Assembly: GCA_910591455.2 (NCBI GenBank)
Contig: OU342806.1
Location: 22,014,535-22,078,534, forward strand
From: Pholis gunnellus
Lineage: Eukaryota; Chordata; Actinopteri; Perciformes; Pholidae
DNA: 64,000 nt
Direction: 5' to 3'
This document shows positions 22,680 through 34,984 of this stretch, piece after piece. Numbering within the stretch: the stretch's first letter is position 1; every line of letters starts with the position of its first letter. The position numbers and the translations under genes were made by a program. The notes beneath the pieces are model-generated. The model did no database searches. It saw nothing but the letters and a program-made list of their open reading frames with translations, and was not told where the DNA came from.

Positions 22680-23646
22680 GCATGTAAACACACAGACACA
22701 CACACACACACTCCCTGCCCTCTCCTCTATCTGTGTGCTTCCATTTGTAAAAACCCATCCTGTACGCTGTCACGGCTTCAGTACCACACAATTAGTCAAA
22801 ACCACCATTGTGCGCACCGGGGCAGCCTCCCCTACTGTCCTCCCACTCTCCTCCTCACCCTCCGCTGCCTCTCCAATTATCCCTCTGTCTTCCACACTTG
22901 TTTTTTTTCTCTCCACTCAGTCTTTATCTATTCTCTCCTCTTCGCCGTCTCCCTCCTCGCCTCATTTCTGGGCTCAGACGAGGTTGGATTCACCTGTTTC
23001 AAACCAAATTTGCACCATCTCAACCCAAACGGATGGAGCTCAGTGTGGAGGAAGAAGAAAGTGCCTCTGCAATTCATATATAAAACCCTGGCCCCCCAGC
23101 TGAGAGGTGCTAATGTGTATGTGTGTGTGTGTGTTTACATCAGGCTGATTTAAAATGCTCAGAGGAAGTCCATAAATGAATTGCTGTGGTTAAATCATTT
23201 CACAACAGGGAGCAGGAAGCTCTAAATTGTTTATTAACCATGCGTGCAGTGGAGCTGTACAATATGAAAAAGCTATTCCAGATAATACTGGTCATATCTT
23301 TCATGGCGCTATTTCAAACAGACTGTAATTTACACCACAGTGCAGTAAGCGTGATTAAAATGCAAAAACTACTCGTTGAGGATAACCAACCAGAACGAGG
23401 CTGATTAAAACTGTCAAGAAAATGTAACCACACTACATCCATATGACGCATGATTGAAACATAATTTAACACGTAAATCTAACACAAGACGTATTTGCAT
23501 GATTTCTGTGTGTTTTTTATGAATACAAAAGCCCTCTTGTTTTCTGCTGCTTTAATGTGAGAATTCACATACCTGTGTTATGCTCCGGGTTACTTTATTC
23601 ATGGTTTCATGTTGTTTGTCTTCCTCTTACTGTGGCACACCATAAT

Positions 23647-24020
23647 GATATCAGTGGTGGAAGAAGTAGTCAGATACTTTTGAGTAAACGTAGCACTACC
23701 ACAATGCATTGTTAAAAAATAATAATTAAGTATTACATAGAAAAATGATTGTATATAATAATACATCATATCTCTGCATTATTATTAGTGGATTCATAAA
23801 TATGTAAGCAGCAGTTGGCCGAGATGGAGCTCATTTTAAGTACTTTATACCGTTGGTAGTTCCATCTGTAAAAATGTACAATATATATTCTTATAATATA
23901 TTTATAAGCCGATTCAAATATTTTTGTGTTATTGGCTCCAGCTGAAAGATAAATGAAGTGTAGCAAAAAGTACAATGTTTGTATTATTTATTAAGTGGCA
24001 GAAAATGTCTCCAAGTATTA
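23647..24020 (+). mobile_element. common teleost repeat (CAGTGGTGGAAGAAGTA... family), 5' part
   Basis: It begins TCAGTGGTGGAAGAAGTAGT and proceeds through AGCAGTTGGCCGAGATGGAG to GTGTAGCAAAAAGTACAATG. I recall this order of blocks from a highly abundant percomorph non-autonomous element. A second, shorter copy in reverse orientation is at 13239-13404. The name and superfamily were not verified. Confidence 0.6.
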
Positions 24021-24289
24021 AAATCGCTGAAACAGAACCAGTGATGTTGTCTTTTTTCAGTCCACGCATAGTTAAAACCTAGCAGCTACATTACCCACAA
24101 TGCAACTGGATTTGGTCAAAGATTCGGGTGCGTTATGCTAGTAGCAGCTGACGACGCCTGCAGCAGAGGTGAGGAGCGGGCTACAGAAGTCTGGTGAGCT
24201 CACTCCTTTCTGACTCCACACCTGCAGATATTTAGTGTCGGTCCGTCGGTGAGTGCGGGACATTCATCGACTGTGTGCGTTTCTCTCAC

Positions 24290-24391
24290 CAGACACTCCA
24301 GCAGACGCGCTGGCCGGGCGATGATGATCATCAGCTTCCTGACGAGTTGCGTGACGAAGGTCACCTCCACGCTCTCTGAGCGCTCGTGAGC
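24290..24391 (-). CDS. mast2: mast2 coding exon 8 (residues 255-288)
   Basis: The exon is 102 nt, phase 0 at both ends, donor GTGAGA. It begins AHERSESVEVTFVTQLVRKL and ends IIIARPARLLECL, the conserved end of the DUF1908 helical region. Human MAST2 has EVAFVMQLVKKL at the same place, so the differences are conservative. Confidence 0.95.
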
Positions 24392-24956
24392 CTGGACACA
24401 CAAAGACAACAGAGCAACAGGAGGAAGGTTAGCTTGGAAAAACATTTCACCTTTAATTTCTATCCCGAGGAAGCTTCTCTCTGGGAGACGTCTGACCCCT
24501 CATAATAATATATACATTCATTATCTTTAATCCCATTTTTAATAATTCATCATCATGAAGTCTTCTTTGTCCTTGGAGCTGTGCAGGGAATGTCACTTGT
24601 ATTGTGTTTGCCCTTCACAAACAAACAGTTTGAGGACAAACGGATGCTGGAGTCCTTCCCGCGGTGACACCTGAGAGGTAATCTAAATCAGAGTGACCTC
24701 CGCCTCGCTCCCTGATATCCACCGTGAAATGTCTGTCAGTGTGGAGACAGAGCAATTTACCCAGCAATCCACTGTAACCGACTGGAAACGCATCTGGAGC
24801 AAACACTGATCCCCAGAAAGAAATGGGGTGGAAGTAAAGTGTGTGTGTGTGTGAGTGCAAAGTGGAAGCTGTAACAATTACAAACCACCCACTGTAAAAT
24901 ATGTTTCCTTCTCAGGGGGGTAATGTGTGTGTGTGTGTGTGTGTATGAATGCAGCA

Positions 24957-25085
24957 TGTATGTATGCATGTATGTATGTATGTATGTATGTATGTATGTA
25001 TGTATGTATGTATGTATGTATGTATGTATGTATGTATGTATGTATGTATGTACATGTATGTATGTATGTATGTATGTATGTATGT
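24957..25085. repeat. (TATG)n tetranucleotide microsatellite, about 128 bp
   Basis: A TATG array on the plus strand in intron 7 with one TACATG interruption near 25051. Smaller GT tracts flank it at 24926-24945, 25312-25342 and 25438-25472. Confidence 0.97.
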
Positions 25086-25308
25086 GGCAGACGGGCTAAC
25101 ATAGAGTTGGCCGGTGGTTCATAAACAAAGCATGTGCAGCTCCTTGCCGTTTGTCTAACAGAGCTGTGCTGACAGACGCCGGCCCCGACCCCCTCCTGAA
25201 TTATTTATAACTGTAATGAGAGCTGGAGGGGGGGCGGGGTGTCTGTATACTGCATGTGCACGCTAAATATGCAATAGGGTGTATATATGTAAGCGTGACA
25301 GAGACTGA

Positions 25309-25348
<40 letters not shown>

Positions 25349-26609
25349 ACTGTACAGGCCAGTGATCGGTGAGTAATGGACAGCTGAGGGACAGACTCCC
25401 ATTGCACAGCGGCTAATTAACCAGTCAGAGACAGGGAGTGTGTGTGTGTGTGTGAGTGTGTGTGTGTGTGTGTGAGAGAGACAGACTCTCATTCACTCTG
25501 CATGTCTAATGTGAGAGAGATTCCCTGGTGAGTTACACAGTATAGAAAATGTGCTGTAACAGCTTTTTATGCATGTGTATACTGTGTGGTATAAACCGAC
25601 ACATGGAGTAAATCAGAGTTCAATGTTTTGACATAAATATACGACCACATAAAAAGCTTTCCTTGCATTGTTTAGACACAAGAAAATCTGTAAAGGAAGG
25701 ATAAACTTTTACATGAAGGCTATTTTAACTATCAAAATAACTGAAAGGTCATAATAAAGGCAAATTCAAAAACAAATGACTTAATGTCTGATATCATCAT
25801 AGTTCAGTTTAATGTAATATTGCTACTGAGTTTGAGTTTTTAAGACAGCAGTCTTTTTATATTTGTGTTGTCTTGTAATCTTAATTGGTACTAATTTAAT
25901 TTCTGAGGAAGATTACAGTTTAGACAAAACTAATTCAGTATTTGCTGTTAGTCACGTTTTAAACATATTTTTAATGTAGCTATTTTAAAATGTCCCGCTC
26001 GGTAACTCATATTATGAATGGGTTTCATACACGATTAGCTATATTTCAGATTTTCTTTTTGTAAAATATTGTCACACCTGGTGTACGAGTGTGAACTGTG
26101 ATAGTTTAGCATTTTAGATAATATTAAAATAAATAACATCAATGTTTCTATTGTTCATTAGTTTATTAAACCTATATCGTTAGAATAAATGGGTTAAGGT
26201 CCAAACCACAGAGGATAAAAATGATTATTAATTTATGTATTTTATACTGAAAAAACAGTCAGTACACACTCTTGATTTATGGTCAAAGGTAAAAATATGT
26301 TCACTCGTTCTTTCACACAGCCATGTGAACGTGCACGACGACATGTGACCTATTGCAGAGCCTCATCACTTCCTGCGTCCGGCTGAGAGCCAGTCAAGCC
26401 CAGATGTTAGCAGCTGTATCTGAGCCCTGATGAACACGCTGGAGTTTCAGACTGACCGATTGACCGATAACCAGAGCTGAGTTAGCATTCTGCCAAGCCC
26501 TCCGCCCTCAGGTGACCTACGGGGGTCTAACAGGGTCTCCCTGGGGTTCCTGCGGAGGATGGCCTGGATGCAGGTTGCCATGGTAACCGCCAGGCAGGTC
26601 ACTAAGGCC

Positions 26610-26770
26610 CCCTGACGGGGATGGATGAGGGAGAGGGAGAGAGGACGAGCGGCAGAGAAAAGAGAGAGAGATAGACGAAGGATGGGACGGGGTAAAGGGG
26701 GGGAGGAGAGATAAAAGACGAGACCAGGACGAGAGGAGGATGGAAGGAGGAGAGGTGAGCCGGCCTCCTG
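26610..26770. repeat. purine-rich tract
   Basis: The plus strand is almost entirely A and G over about 160 bp, with GA runs and a GGGGGG run. It reads as a polypyrimidine tract in the mast2 pre-mRNA. Confidence 0.7.
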
Positions 26771-27010
26771 CGAGCTCTGTAATGGGGTCATGACACGAGG
26801 GGAGAAAGAACGGATGGATGAATAAAGGAGTGGATAAGCAACAAGGGCAAAGGCAAAGGCCTGAGACGTTCCAAGACAAGAGGGAGTGGACTGATGAAAC
26901 GGTTCTATACACTGAAAACACACCAGATATCATAACTCATGTGTGAAACGTGTGTTTTAACAACATTTCACCACAGAGAAACTCGAAGACTTTTTGTTTT
27001 TCTTTACACT

Positions 27011-27379
27011 TAAAGGGTCAGTTCACCCAAATCATTAACACTACTTCCATTAAATTGGAGAGGCTGATATGTGACAATAGTTACCAAATGATTATGTAAA
27101 TAGTCTGACACCGTTTATGCCGAGGGACAACTGCTCCTTTAAAGTCTTAAGAATATTAAAAATGAGACATTTGGTTATTTTTTCTATAAATGTCTGCAAT
27201 CTTCTGAAAAATTACCATATCACATATATTAATATCATGATACAGTATAAAGTAACATCTACCATGATAAACTATAAGACGTTAGAGATCTACAAAGAAT
27301 GTCCATGTGATGGTCTGAAACCACAAGTGGAAAGTGAGCAAATCACTTCTTTATGTGATTTGGGTGAAATGACCCTTTA
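27011..27379. mobile_element. small DNA transposon (MITE) with 22-bp TIRs and TA target duplication
   Basis: AAGGGTCAGTTCACCCAAAT begins the left 22-bp TIR (27013-27034). The right TIR (27356-27377) is its reverse complement with one mismatch. TA dinucleotides flank both ends (27011-27012 and 27378-27379), as expected for Tc1/mariner-type integration. The AT-rich 321-bp interior has no transposase. The TIR motif is familiar from fish genomes. Confidence 0.8.
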
Positions 27380-29689
27380 ACCTGATCAACACCAGCATAC
27401 GAGACACAAGTTTAGATCACGGTCCGGATACTGAAGAGTTGGGCTGAAATCTCAATCATCTCAGAGTCGTCCAACTAAACCCACACAGCCAAGCAGTGAA
27501 GGCATCATTCATCAGCCCGTAATGTCCCAAAGACGCACAAACTACATCTCGGGCATCCTATTGAGCTGCAGAACATCCAAGAGAGCTAAATAAAACATGA
27601 ATGCGTATACTCGTTTTAAGTGTACTCCAAAAGCATTTTGATTCTTTACTATTCCATTAATAACTGATCCAAAAGAATCTATCAAAATACTATACATCAC
27701 ACTGTCATGCCACCAGCACTGATGACTCATTATAAAGTCTGAATTATTAACAGGCCAGAGATACAAACACCCGCAGCAGTTGACTGATTACAAGAAGATT
27801 TAATAATTCATGTATCCGTCATTAAACTCTGGAAAATTATCTCTTTGGAACATTTTCAAAAAGCGGTCGCACGTCTATTCAGCCGATTTTTGTTTCAAGT
27901 AAATTATAATAAAATAACAATTCTGAGGACTTTCTGAGTCTGTTATTTTTGCCTGAGTTTGACAGGAAGTAACAACCCCCGAACAGTTAAAGGCAGCTCC
28001 TACAAAACTACTTCAAGCAGAACCAAAGCTGAGCTGAGACGGACTTCAAAGTTAGAGTGAGTTGATATACTGTAACGATTTATTCAACAGCATTAAAAAG
28101 GAGTCAGAGAGAAAGTACAGAGAAGCTGCAAGGCTCCTCGTCTTTGTCATCATCAGCGTAAACAAGTTCCGACGTGTCAATAAAGCCTGACAGAATCGAA
28201 CCGAAATTGACTCAACTGTAAAGTCTGCGTCTGCCGCCTCCTCCTCCTCCTCCTCCTCCTCCCAGCTGTGAGTGAACACCTTCCACTTGCTCCTCATCAT
28301 CACATCTTCCAGCACCTCCTCCTCCTCCAGCCTCCTCTGCCACGAGATGCGAGACATGTTTCCACCAAAAAGCCCAAAACCACGAAACGGAGGATTTTCC
28401 ATAAAACAACGCAGGCATGGAGGCTGATTTCACTCCTCCGTCCACCCGCTCATGGCCTCCATCCTCTCCTCTACTCTGTGGGTCTGCTCCACCTGCTGCT
28501 TGGCCACCCGGCAAAAAAAACAAAAAACAAAACAGCCTAACGCCTCCTAATTGATGATGTCATCATCCAGCCCTGCATTGCAGCTTCGGCGTCTGGTCCA
28601 GATGTGTTCAAGTCCAGTTCCTCACACCCTCCAAAAGCATTCGAACGGGCTTCACGCACGTACATTCCACCTCCCTCCCCTTGGGCCCGTCGGCCAATCG
28701 GAAACAGAGGAATCCCCTTGAATCCCCTCCCATCCCAAAAACCCTTCGACTGCACCTCCGTCACCCCTCCTGCTCGTCTGGGAGAGTCATCTGTCAGCCC
28801 CCGGTGACTATTGGAGTGTGAAATTAAAATCGAGAAGGGTGTGTGTGTGTGTGTGCGTGTGTGCCCGCCTGCATATATATGTGTGTGTGTGTGTGTGTGT
28901 GTTTGTCTATGATGGAGAGATATTTTGTGTGTGTGTCCCAGTAGAACAGAAGGTCAATAACAGGCCCCCGGCACTGGAAAACTGAGCTAATAGAGATGTC
29001 ACCACCGCCACACACATGTAAATATATTTCTGTGTTCACACGCATACAATCACACGCGTGAATACGCCAAACCTGTCCGAAGCGGCCCCATCACGCCAAG
29101 CAGCGTTTAGCGAGTCAGAGTTGTTGGTCAGTAATAAACAATGCAAGCGCGTGTGAAGGAATGTGTGTGAGAGCTGAGGCCACGGTCTTTGTGCCTTCGT
29201 ATGACATCACACGGCAGCGGCGGTTCGTAACCGTGATGTTGCTCCGCGGTAAACCGAGCGTGACCGGGAGGCTGCCGTCATCATGATGGCTTCATCAAAG
29301 CCCAGGACAGACTTTTTACACAGCGGACATCTGGACGTGTTATTTTAGGGGTCTGTAACATCCTAATGATATTGGAGGGAGTTTGGTCCACATCGCAGAA
29401 TTTAAAAAAGACAAAGGTTTGATGTTCCATTAACTTAAACATCGACTCATTTTTGAAAGCGGTTCTTCATATGTGCTGAATTTGACATGTTCAGCTGACC
29501 TTGCACTGACTAACCGTCGTTAAATTAGCAGTTAATTGGAAGTTTTCCAAATTGAACACACCAATTTACCTAATCCTTCACAGGAGCCTGCACATGAATT
29601 ACCGGTTATTGTCGAGGAAGTAATTAGGAAACTATGGGAGTCATAAAATCAAAAATGTAAAAGGATGAAAACACCCCAGGCGGATCTAA

Positions 29690-29900
29690 TCTAATCTGAA
29701 CTGGTACTTTTTGTGTTTTAAACATTAAATCCTTGTATTTTTTAGTTAGTTTTTTGATTAATTAATTCATTTAATTCCACTTTCTCTTCATTGAGTTTGT
29801 CTTTTAAATATTGTTTTAATGCCTTTTGTGCCTCAGCCAAAGCACTTTCAATGGCTTTTTATTGTACTGGTGCCAAATAAATAAGCATGCCTTGACATGG
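29690..29900 (+). mobile_element. LINE-like 3' tail (or LINE-mobilised SINE)
   Basis: AAAGCACTTTCAATGGCTTT, GTACTGGTGCCAAATAAATA and AGCATGCCTTGAC resemble the 3' ends of fish L2/Rex-type non-LTR elements (AAAGCACTTTG...TGTGCTATACAAATAAA...CCTTGCCTTG). It lies in intron 7, antisense to mast2. The call is from recall, with no coding part visible. Confidence 0.45.
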
Positions 29901-30064
29901 AGCTGTTTCAAATTTCTAAAAAGTATTACAATTATTTCTTCAAATATTCCATCTTTGAGTGCTATTTTTGTTTCTCTTTTCTCTCTCTGACTCTTTGCTG
30001 TACCTTAAACACATTAGTATCTGTTTGCGGCGGCAGTAAATAAGCAAGCTGTTGCTCCACTTAC

Positions 30065-30274
30065 ATCCTGCAGCAGCTTCTCCAGGTTCTCCTGGAGCTC
30101 GTAGAAGTAGCGGGAGGTGACGAGGCCCTCTCTGCTCTTCACCAGGCAGTCTCTGGACAGCTCTGTCAGCTGGTGGTGGATGAAGCTCAGGACCCCGTCG
30201 GCCAGCGGGCACACCTTGTCCGGGGCCGAGGAGCAGAGCAGCTCAGCCAGACGCTCCTCCATTTGAGCCGTCGC
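30065..30274 (-). CDS. mast2: mast2 coding exon 7 (residues 185-254)
   Basis: The exon is 210 nt, phase 0 at both ends, donor GTAAGT. It begins ATAQMEERLAELLCSSAPDK and contains CPLADGVLSFIHHQLTELSR and YFYELQENLEKLLQD. This is the helical core of the DUF1908 region. A symmetric phase 0 exon could be skipped without a frameshift, but nothing here shows that it is. Confidence 0.95.
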
Positions 30275-30736
30275 CTGAGGGGACGGAGGGGAGCGGGGGG
30301 GAGGCAATGGGGGTGGGGGTGGTAGATGAGTCACAGTGGAGGAACGTACGTGACCAAAAACTGCATGTGTACAGGATGATGTCATATATTAGTGTAAATC
30401 CATTCTTACTTATACACCTGTTTGAAACACAAGAGAGAACACTCTATACGCATCCTGATACAGTCAGAACACCATATTCACACATATATCAAACATAAAT
30501 AAATATCTATAAAATGTAGACATACATTTTCAAATGAGCCCTTTCGGACTGCACCAGATCACGTATAGAACCACCGTAATATTGTTGTTTTCAAAAACAT
30601 TGCTGTTACTGAAAACTGAGCACTTCCTGCAGCTGCTTCACAGTAAAAGCCTTTCAGGAAAGAGCAGCAATCGAGCCTTTTTATGTCTAAAGCTACACAA
30701 TCTGAAGTTAAATCAACTCTTTTTTGTGAGCAGATC

Positions 30737-30775
30737 TAACACCATATTGTAAATCCTGATTACAATATGGTGTTA
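30737..30775. repeat. perfect hairpin, 16-bp arms, 7-nt loop
   Basis: TAACACCATATTGTAA at 30737-30752 is the exact reverse complement of 30760-30775. It is in intron 6, about 120 nt from the exon 6 donor. Confidence 0.92.
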
Positions 30776-30896
30776 GTCTCAAACTTCATTACTAAGACGA
30801 TTAGCACTTGTTTCCTGTTCCCTTCCTCCCCCTTTCTTTCTGCTACCTCCACAGCGCCTTCATTCTGTACAGGAAGTGTGTCTCTGCAGTACAAAC

Positions 30897-30972
30897 CTTG
30901 GGGAACCTCTCCTTGTACACATGGTTCATCATCACGATCTCATGGTCGAAGGAGATAGGCGAACGCCCGGGG
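30897..30972 (-). CDS. mast2: mast2 coding exon 6 (residues 159-184)
   Basis: The exon is 76 nt, acceptor CCTTCCAG, donor GTTTGT, leaving in phase 0. It encodes [20 protein letters not shown] then ERFPK. The [20 protein letters not shown] stretch spans the junction with exon 7 and is diagnostic of the MAST DUF1908 domain. Confidence 0.93.
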
Positions 30973-31145
30973 CTGGAAGGAAAGACAAACACAGCTGAGT
31001 GGATACACTCGGTGCTCATTAAAGCCTTAATGGCTCCAGTGTGTTATTCTGAAATAAATAAAAAATAAAAAGCAGCCTGTCATGAAGTTAGTAGTTCAAC
31101 GGATGCATCAGCCTCCAGAAGCTCAGCCGGAGGACGACTCTAACG

Positions 31146-31412
31146 CTCTATAACAGAGGTTCTCAGATATTTTAAATATTAGAGCAAACGTTCTTGTAAA
31201 CCTGATAGTGTTTCTTACAGCAGTTGACTGTTTACGACAGTAAACTATTGCATTAAAAAATAGGAATATTGAATACAAAAAGAGGTTTCTTTACATTTTG
31301 TTATTGAACCTACTATAGTACAATTATATTGGGATTCATGAATGATTTTGAAATTAACATTTCATGTTCCTGTGGTCCAAAGTACCCCCATTTGAGAAAC
31401 ACTGCTCTATAG
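31146..31412. mobile_element. hAT-type MITE with 8-bp target-site duplication
   Basis: The element runs 31154-31404 (251 bp). It begins CAGAGGTTCTCAGAT and ends ATTTGAGAAACACTG, imperfect inverted repeats matching the usual hAT terminus CAGNGGTTCTCAAA. The flanks CTCTATAA (31146-31153) and CTCTATAG (31405-31412) match at seven of eight bases, the duplication length expected for hAT insertion. No transposase is inside. Confidence 0.8.
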
Positions 31413-31629
31413 GCTCGGAAATTCAGGAATCTGAAGTCTTTCTTGGCGTATGCAGTAAGGGAGGAACTATAAGAGGAATGAATGAATGAATCTTGGAGAA
31501 TCCCCTACCTGGACCAGCAGACGTTACCTGTGACAAAGGGTCACAACTAAGTAGATATTGATTTGTTTTAAACCAAATCATACGTCGAAGAAGTTGACAA
31601 CCGTCTGTACATCTTCAGTGTATACATAC

Positions 31630-31914
31630 CTGCTCAGTGTGCATACTGTGACATTTAGCAGTGCTGTAGCAGCAATTACTGCTCCCTCTGCAGCACACCG
31701 AGGACCCGTCTTCAAAGCCAGGTAGCAGACACCTGGTGCTTGTGATGCCATTTGTTTAAGTGAATGTATTTTGCCATAAAACTGACCAACGGTATCAATA
31801 TATTTAACCCTATTCTGGGCTTTTTCTAGGGCTGAATCGTAAAGTGAAGTTGCAGAGATAAGCGCTAGTGTTTCTCCGACAGGACGGAGCGCTGCAGACA
31901 CACGACTGAGCAGG
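31630..31914 (-). other. candidate cassette exon in mast2 intron 5 (285 nt, phase 2-2), unidentified product
   Basis: In the mast2 sense an acceptor-like TCACATGCAG is followed by 95 open codons and a strong donor CAG/GTATGTATA. Entry and exit are both phase 2, the phase of intron 5, so inclusion between exons 5 and 6 would keep frame. The encoded sequence includes SLYDSALEKAQNRVKYIDTV and HSLKQMASQAPGVCYLALKT. I do not recognise it. There is an in-frame stop upstream and no ATG at its beginning, so a free-standing gene is unlikely. A chance open frame remains possible. Confidence 0.28.
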
Positions 31915-32141
31915 CTGCATGTGACACGCGGGATTGGTCAGGTCACTGGAACGCGGGGGAAATAAAAAGCTGGATGGTGGCCACACACGCTAACGGGACC
32001 TCGGGGTCTTCATCATGTGTGTGTCTGGAGCTGTGTAAACCCGAGACCATGACAACCTCTGGACTCAGATGGCTGCACACACAGAATGGCAAAAAAAAAA
32101 GGTAACGCCTCTGGAGACCGGCGGACCTCGGACTGCACGTG

Positions 32142-32180
<39 letters not shown>

Positions 32181-32393
32181 CTGTCAGTAATAAACTAAGG
32201 CTGTCCGCAGCTCAACTGCCTCACTGCAGTGAGTGTTCGTCAGTTCTCCGGGGTTTTTATGACCTGACAGACTGACAGTGATGTCTCCTTCAGTCTCTGC
32301 CGGCTCCAACAGAATATCAATCCATCCGTTCTTCACACAGTGGACTCCATCTTCTCTCTCTTGCCCTCCTCCTGGGAGTTATTCTATCATACA

Positions 32394-32413
32394 CCCCCCC
32401 CCCCCCCCCCCCC
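32394..32413. repeat. poly-C run (20 bp)
   Basis: Twenty consecutive C on the plus strand between CACA tracts, in intron 5. It reads as a 20-G run in the mast2 pre-mRNA. Confidence 0.95.
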
Positions 32414-32543
32414 ACACACACACCCCCCCACCTCATGCCTTTCTCTACAATAGGACAAAATAGCGACACCAGCAATATCCTTGACCTTTCTATGTCTCAC
32501 TTTCCTGAGAATAGGGGAAGACGACGTGTGACAGGCAGTGGCC

Positions 32544-32574
<31 letters not shown>

Positions 32575-33338
32575 GGGAGAGAAGATTTTATTCCAGGCAA
32601 TCTTAGGCTTTGTTAGCCAGCTGTATTATTCATCACACCCATTTATGACTGCAAACAATATCTTTTGCAACTGCAATTGAAGTGTTAGATACACATGAAA
32701 ATCATCTCTGATTTAACAGTTTTTGTTTTCAAAAAATCTTCCAATCTTTTTTTTTTAACAATCAAGACTTTCTGTCTCATTCCGTCTTGTTTTACAAGAT
32801 ACAGACATTAATATTTAGAAGATTACAGAAACAAAGGACACAGCACAGAGAACCAGTAACCCACGCACTGTCGATAACAATCAACAATCTTTAGATGCAG
32901 TTAATAAAGTTAGAATATTGGTCCAGTATTTATTTATTTTAAACTATATTTTACACAAAGAAATCTAAAATTTGAAACCAATTTAAATATTGATCAAAAA
33001 TAAAGAATCAACCAAACCAAACTAAATAAATATGACCATAAAACTAAACAAAGGCAGAAGTAATGAGTAACATTCCTCGAGAGACCGAGTGCTACAAGGT
33101 GAGAGGAAGGTAGAAGAGGTAAAACAATTTGGGGCCCCAGATGTTAGTATGAGTCATTGGTGTACACACACATACACACACGTGACCAGTGCGATGAGGT
33201 AATGCCTTAAGTCATCCATCGGCAGCTCAAAGTCCAATTACCAGCTTAATAGGAAGGGGAGCAGCCTGGATGTGACATACGAGCTAAACCTCATGGAGGC
33301 CGTTTATCTTCACGCCAACACACATGGTGACAAGTAAC

Positions 33339-33381
<43 letters not shown>

Positions 33382-34599
33382 TCACACACACACACACACA
33401 CACACAGTACGTAACTGTGCTTCCATTTTTCTTTTGTTTCCACCTGCTTTGGTGTGATAATCATTTTGTTTGTATCCAGCTATTTACCACCATACTACTA
33501 GTTAGATTTCTGCCTCCACAGCAATACATTATACACATTTTTATTTATGTGTTTCAAGTATTTTTAGACTTTTTGTGTATCCTCAGGTTACGTTTGTGTG
33601 TGGCGACGATATAGCTGAAGTTGTAAAGAAACTCCAGTTTGAGGTGGTTTCTACTGAACAGTGTGAAGCTACTGTAAGTAAAAGCCTTTCCAGATGTTTT
33701 AAGCTGAAAGCTTGCAGCAGCATTACTCTGAGGGTAGGTGAGAACGTTGTTTATTTGTGTTTGGCTGAACTGACCCTTTAAACAAAGCACAGCTTCACTG
33801 TACACCCGCTCACAAGCGCACACACTCCGTTACTGATGCACGTCAATCACTCGGAGCTCGAACACGCTGAACTTTAAAACTCTCCTTTCATGTTCGTGCT
33901 CTTGAAAAAGAAAAAAGAATGGATCAGAAACCCGGACAGCCGGCTCTGCCACCGGGCTCAGTAATTAAAGGTTAGCCTTGACAGAGATGGATTCAGTGCC
34001 ACAGGCTGTTATGTACATTCTTTAATTTTCCCAGACTATCGTCTTCTTCTTCTCTGTGTTATTCTTCCTGTGTGCTCGTGGCTCTGAGCAGCCTGTGCCT
34101 TTATTAAAATAAAGCCTCCGTTCAGAGAGCGAGCTGCAGAGGAGGTCGGAGTGGAATCCCCGGGATGAAAAACACAAGGCAGCCAGACAAAGGCTAATTA
34201 GAGCGCGGCTATATTTCTACTGTAATGGGAAATAAAAAGCGCCTCGCGGCAATCCCTGCGAAAGACTCCTCCGTCATTATTTTGAGAAACGACCTTGGAA
34301 ACGAGCATTTGGAGGAAGTTGTGGGAGAGTACTTTTGTTTTAGAGCGGGGCAACAAGTTCAAAAGTGTGAGAAAGAAAGGATATATTTATGAAATACAAT
34401 ATGAGGTACAATTTCAACCCCAGGCTGTTTCGTAAAATTGGATAATTAAAACAGAGCAGGAAAGGTTTTCTTTTTTTCCCCCCATCTAAGTGGTGATGTC
34501 ACATGTGACAAAGGGCACTCAAAATGCAAAAGAGCCTATTGGTAGAGAGGGTAATTGAAGTAAATCAGACGAGACGGCGAATCAGATGGTGACGCTGAG

Positions 34600-34685
34600 G
34601 CGGGTGAGAGAGAGAGGGAAAGAGAGAGAGAGAGCGAGAGAGGGAGATAGATAGAGAGAGCGATAGAGAGAGAGAGAGAGAGAGA
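34600..34685. repeat. (GA)n-rich tract
   Basis: Imperfect GA repeat on the plus strand in intron 5; a polypyrimidine tract in the transcript sense. Confidence 0.85.
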
Positions 34686-34779
34686 AAAATAACATTGATG
34701 CTTCACAACTGAGGCGGGCGACTCGGGAAATGAGAGGCCTAATTGACCGTGACAGAGAGCCGGGCAGAATGGGGATGAG

Positions 34780-34818
<39 letters not shown>

Positions 34819-34984
34819 CCACAGTAACCTCAACGTCCCGCAGTGAACGTTCATGATTCCACTGAAAACATCTCAGTAAAGTTCTCCTGAAACCACAAAG
34901 CGTTGGGCAGGAGGAAGATGCTCTGGTGAAAACTGATGAAACGTTTGTTCCGTACATTCTGGAAGAACAAAAGGGGAACCAGGA

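Larger units (their letters stand above)
24392..30064 (-). other. mast2: mast2 intron 7 (5.7 kb), no gene seen
   Basis: It holds a tetranucleotide array (24957-25085), a purine-rich stretch (about 26610-26770), a TA-flanked MITE (27013-27377), CCT-rich tracts near 28239-28340, and a LINE-like 3' tail at about 29690-29900. No open frame here looks like a gene. Confidence 0.7.
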
